Below, one piece after another: positions 5,180 to 5,697 of a stretch of 5,697 bases of DNA. Origin of the DNA: an uncultured Ktedonobacteraceae bacterium (lineage in GTDB: Bacteria; Chloroflexota; Ktedonobacteria; Ktedonobacterales; Ktedonobacteraceae). The position numbers and the translations under genes were made by a program. The notes under the pieces are model-generated. The model was not told where the DNA came from and made no database searches. It worked only from the letters and a program-made list of their open reading frames with translations. Each line of letters starts with the position of its first letter. Position 1 is the first letter of the stretch. The DNA lies in contig CATPCK010000053.1 in the NCBI GenBank assembly GCA_955652655.1, positions 1 through 5,697 of the forward strand. The letters are read 5' to 3'.

Positions 5180-5697
5180 ATGACCAATCCATTGTTACAA
5201 CTCAAATCACTGGGACAGAGCGTCTGGTACGACAACATTGATCGCTCACAACTCACCTCCGGCCAGTTCAAGCGTTTGATGGACGAGGATGGTGTCGTTG
5301 GCGTCACCGCCAACCCCACCATTTTCGAGAAGTCGATTAGCTCCGGTCACGCCTATGATGAGCAAATGAACCAGCTTATCAAAGAGGGCAAGAGTACCGA
5401 TGAAATCTACGAAGCCCTGGTCATCCAGGATATTCGCACCGTAGCCGACTTCCTCCGCCCCATCTACGACGCGGCCAAACAGCAGGACGGTTTCGTCAGT
5501 CTCGAAGTCTCGCCCGACCTGGCGCACGATACCGAGGGAACGCTCTCAGAAGTACGCCGCTTCTGGAAAATGGTAGATCGACCTAATCTGTTGATCAAGA
5601 TACCCGCTACTCCAGCAGGTATTCCCGCTATTCGCCAGGCCCTGACCGAGGGCATCAACGTCAACATCACGCTTATCTTCTCGCTCAGTGATTACCG
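5180..5697 (+). CDS. tal: Transaldolase, N-terminal 172 residues (continues beyond the window)
   Basis: Transfers the dihydroxyacetone unit between sedoheptulose-7-phosphate and glyceraldehyde-3-phosphate in the non-oxidative pentose phosphate pathway, in the cytosol. The start of the beta/alpha barrel is SVWYDNIDR (catalytic-type Asp18), followed by the transaldolase signature GVTANPTIFEKSI (41-53, Asn45), VSLEVSP (Glu109), and the Schiff-base lysine Lys140 in LLIKIPATPAGIPAI. INVNITLIFS (159-168) is the next conserved strand. The opening LKSLGQSVWYDN and the long helix-rich stretch before Glu109 resemble the longer transaldolase subfamily (about 360-380 aa, as in actinobacteria and cyanobacteria), which sometimes is fused to glucose-6-phosphate isomerase; the missing 3' part would decide. 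ATG 5180 has GAGGAGA (5166-5172) seven bases upstream. No frame lesion is visible. Lies 182 bp after the LLM gene on the same strand, probably a separate transcription unit. Confidence 0.93.
   Translation, partial: MTNPLLQLKSLGQSVWYDNIDRSQLTSGQFKRLMDEDGVVGVTANPTIFEKSISSGHAYDEQMNQLIKEGKSTDEIYEALVIQDIRTVADFLRPIYDAAKQQDGFVSLEVSPDLAHDTEGTLSEVRRFWKMVDRPNLLIKIPATPAGIPAIRQALTEGINVNITLIFSLSDY

Noticed and set aside
3981..5697. LLM enzyme plus transaldolase as an F420/pentose phosphate gene cluster
   Set aside because: The LLM protein lacks recognisable features of F420-dependent glucose-6-phosphate dehydrogenase, and the two genes are separated by 182 bp with a hairpin. Shared strand alone is not enough.

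Overview
The window reads as a piece of a moderately GC-rich bacterial chromosome. The gene set resembles large, IS-rich Chloroflexota genomes of the Ktedonobacter type: a long-form transaldolase, a luciferase-like monooxygenase behind a small DNA-binding-like gene, and an ISL3 transposase with an internal helix-turn-helix block. This placement is inference from protein style, not from a search.

Layout. (1) Positions 2-649, + strand: the C-terminal two thirds of a zinc-independent medium-chain dehydrogenase/quinone oxidoreductase, cut by the left window edge and visibly more AT-rich than the genes to its right. (2) Positions about 734-3448, - strand: a decayed ISL3-family insertion sequence. 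It holds a broken transposase and, downstream on the same strand, an intact nucleotidyltransferase closely resembling ANT(4') kanamycin nucleotidyltransferase. Imperfect 22-bp inverted ends (16 of 22 positions match, both starting GGGTTCT) lie outside both genes, so the nucleotidyltransferase may be a passenger of the IS. No 8-bp target duplication was found, so this stays a hypothesis. (3) Positions 3449-3694: non-coding DNA with a perfect 19-bp-stem palindrome and a near-consensus promoter (TTGCCA, 17 bp, TATAAT). (4) Positions 3695-4997, + strand: a two-gene operon with an 11-bp overlap, a 98-aa ribbon-helix-helix-like protein and a luciferase-like (LLM) flavin-dependent oxidoreductase. (5) Positions 5180-5697, + strand: the first 172 codons of a transaldolase, cut by the right edge.

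The clearest new structure lies inside the transposase. A 95-bp stretch (a 93-bp palindrome-ended element plus one duplicated TA, in a CTAG target) interrupts the reading frame. Removing it rejoins the two transposase frames exactly and rebuilds the target CTAG. This is the footprint of a small non-autonomous transposable element (MITE), probably mobilised by an IS630-type (TA target) or IS701-type (YTAR target) transposase. The same transposase also carries an in-frame TAA (2495-2497) and probably a one-base loss near its N-terminus, so it is dead by at least two independent lesions. The palindrome at 3501-3551 shares a tip pattern with the MITE and may be a relative.

No CRISPR array, tRNA, rRNA, prophage or defence system is visible. 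The genes do not form one pathway: this is housekeeping and redox metabolism with a transposon scar between.
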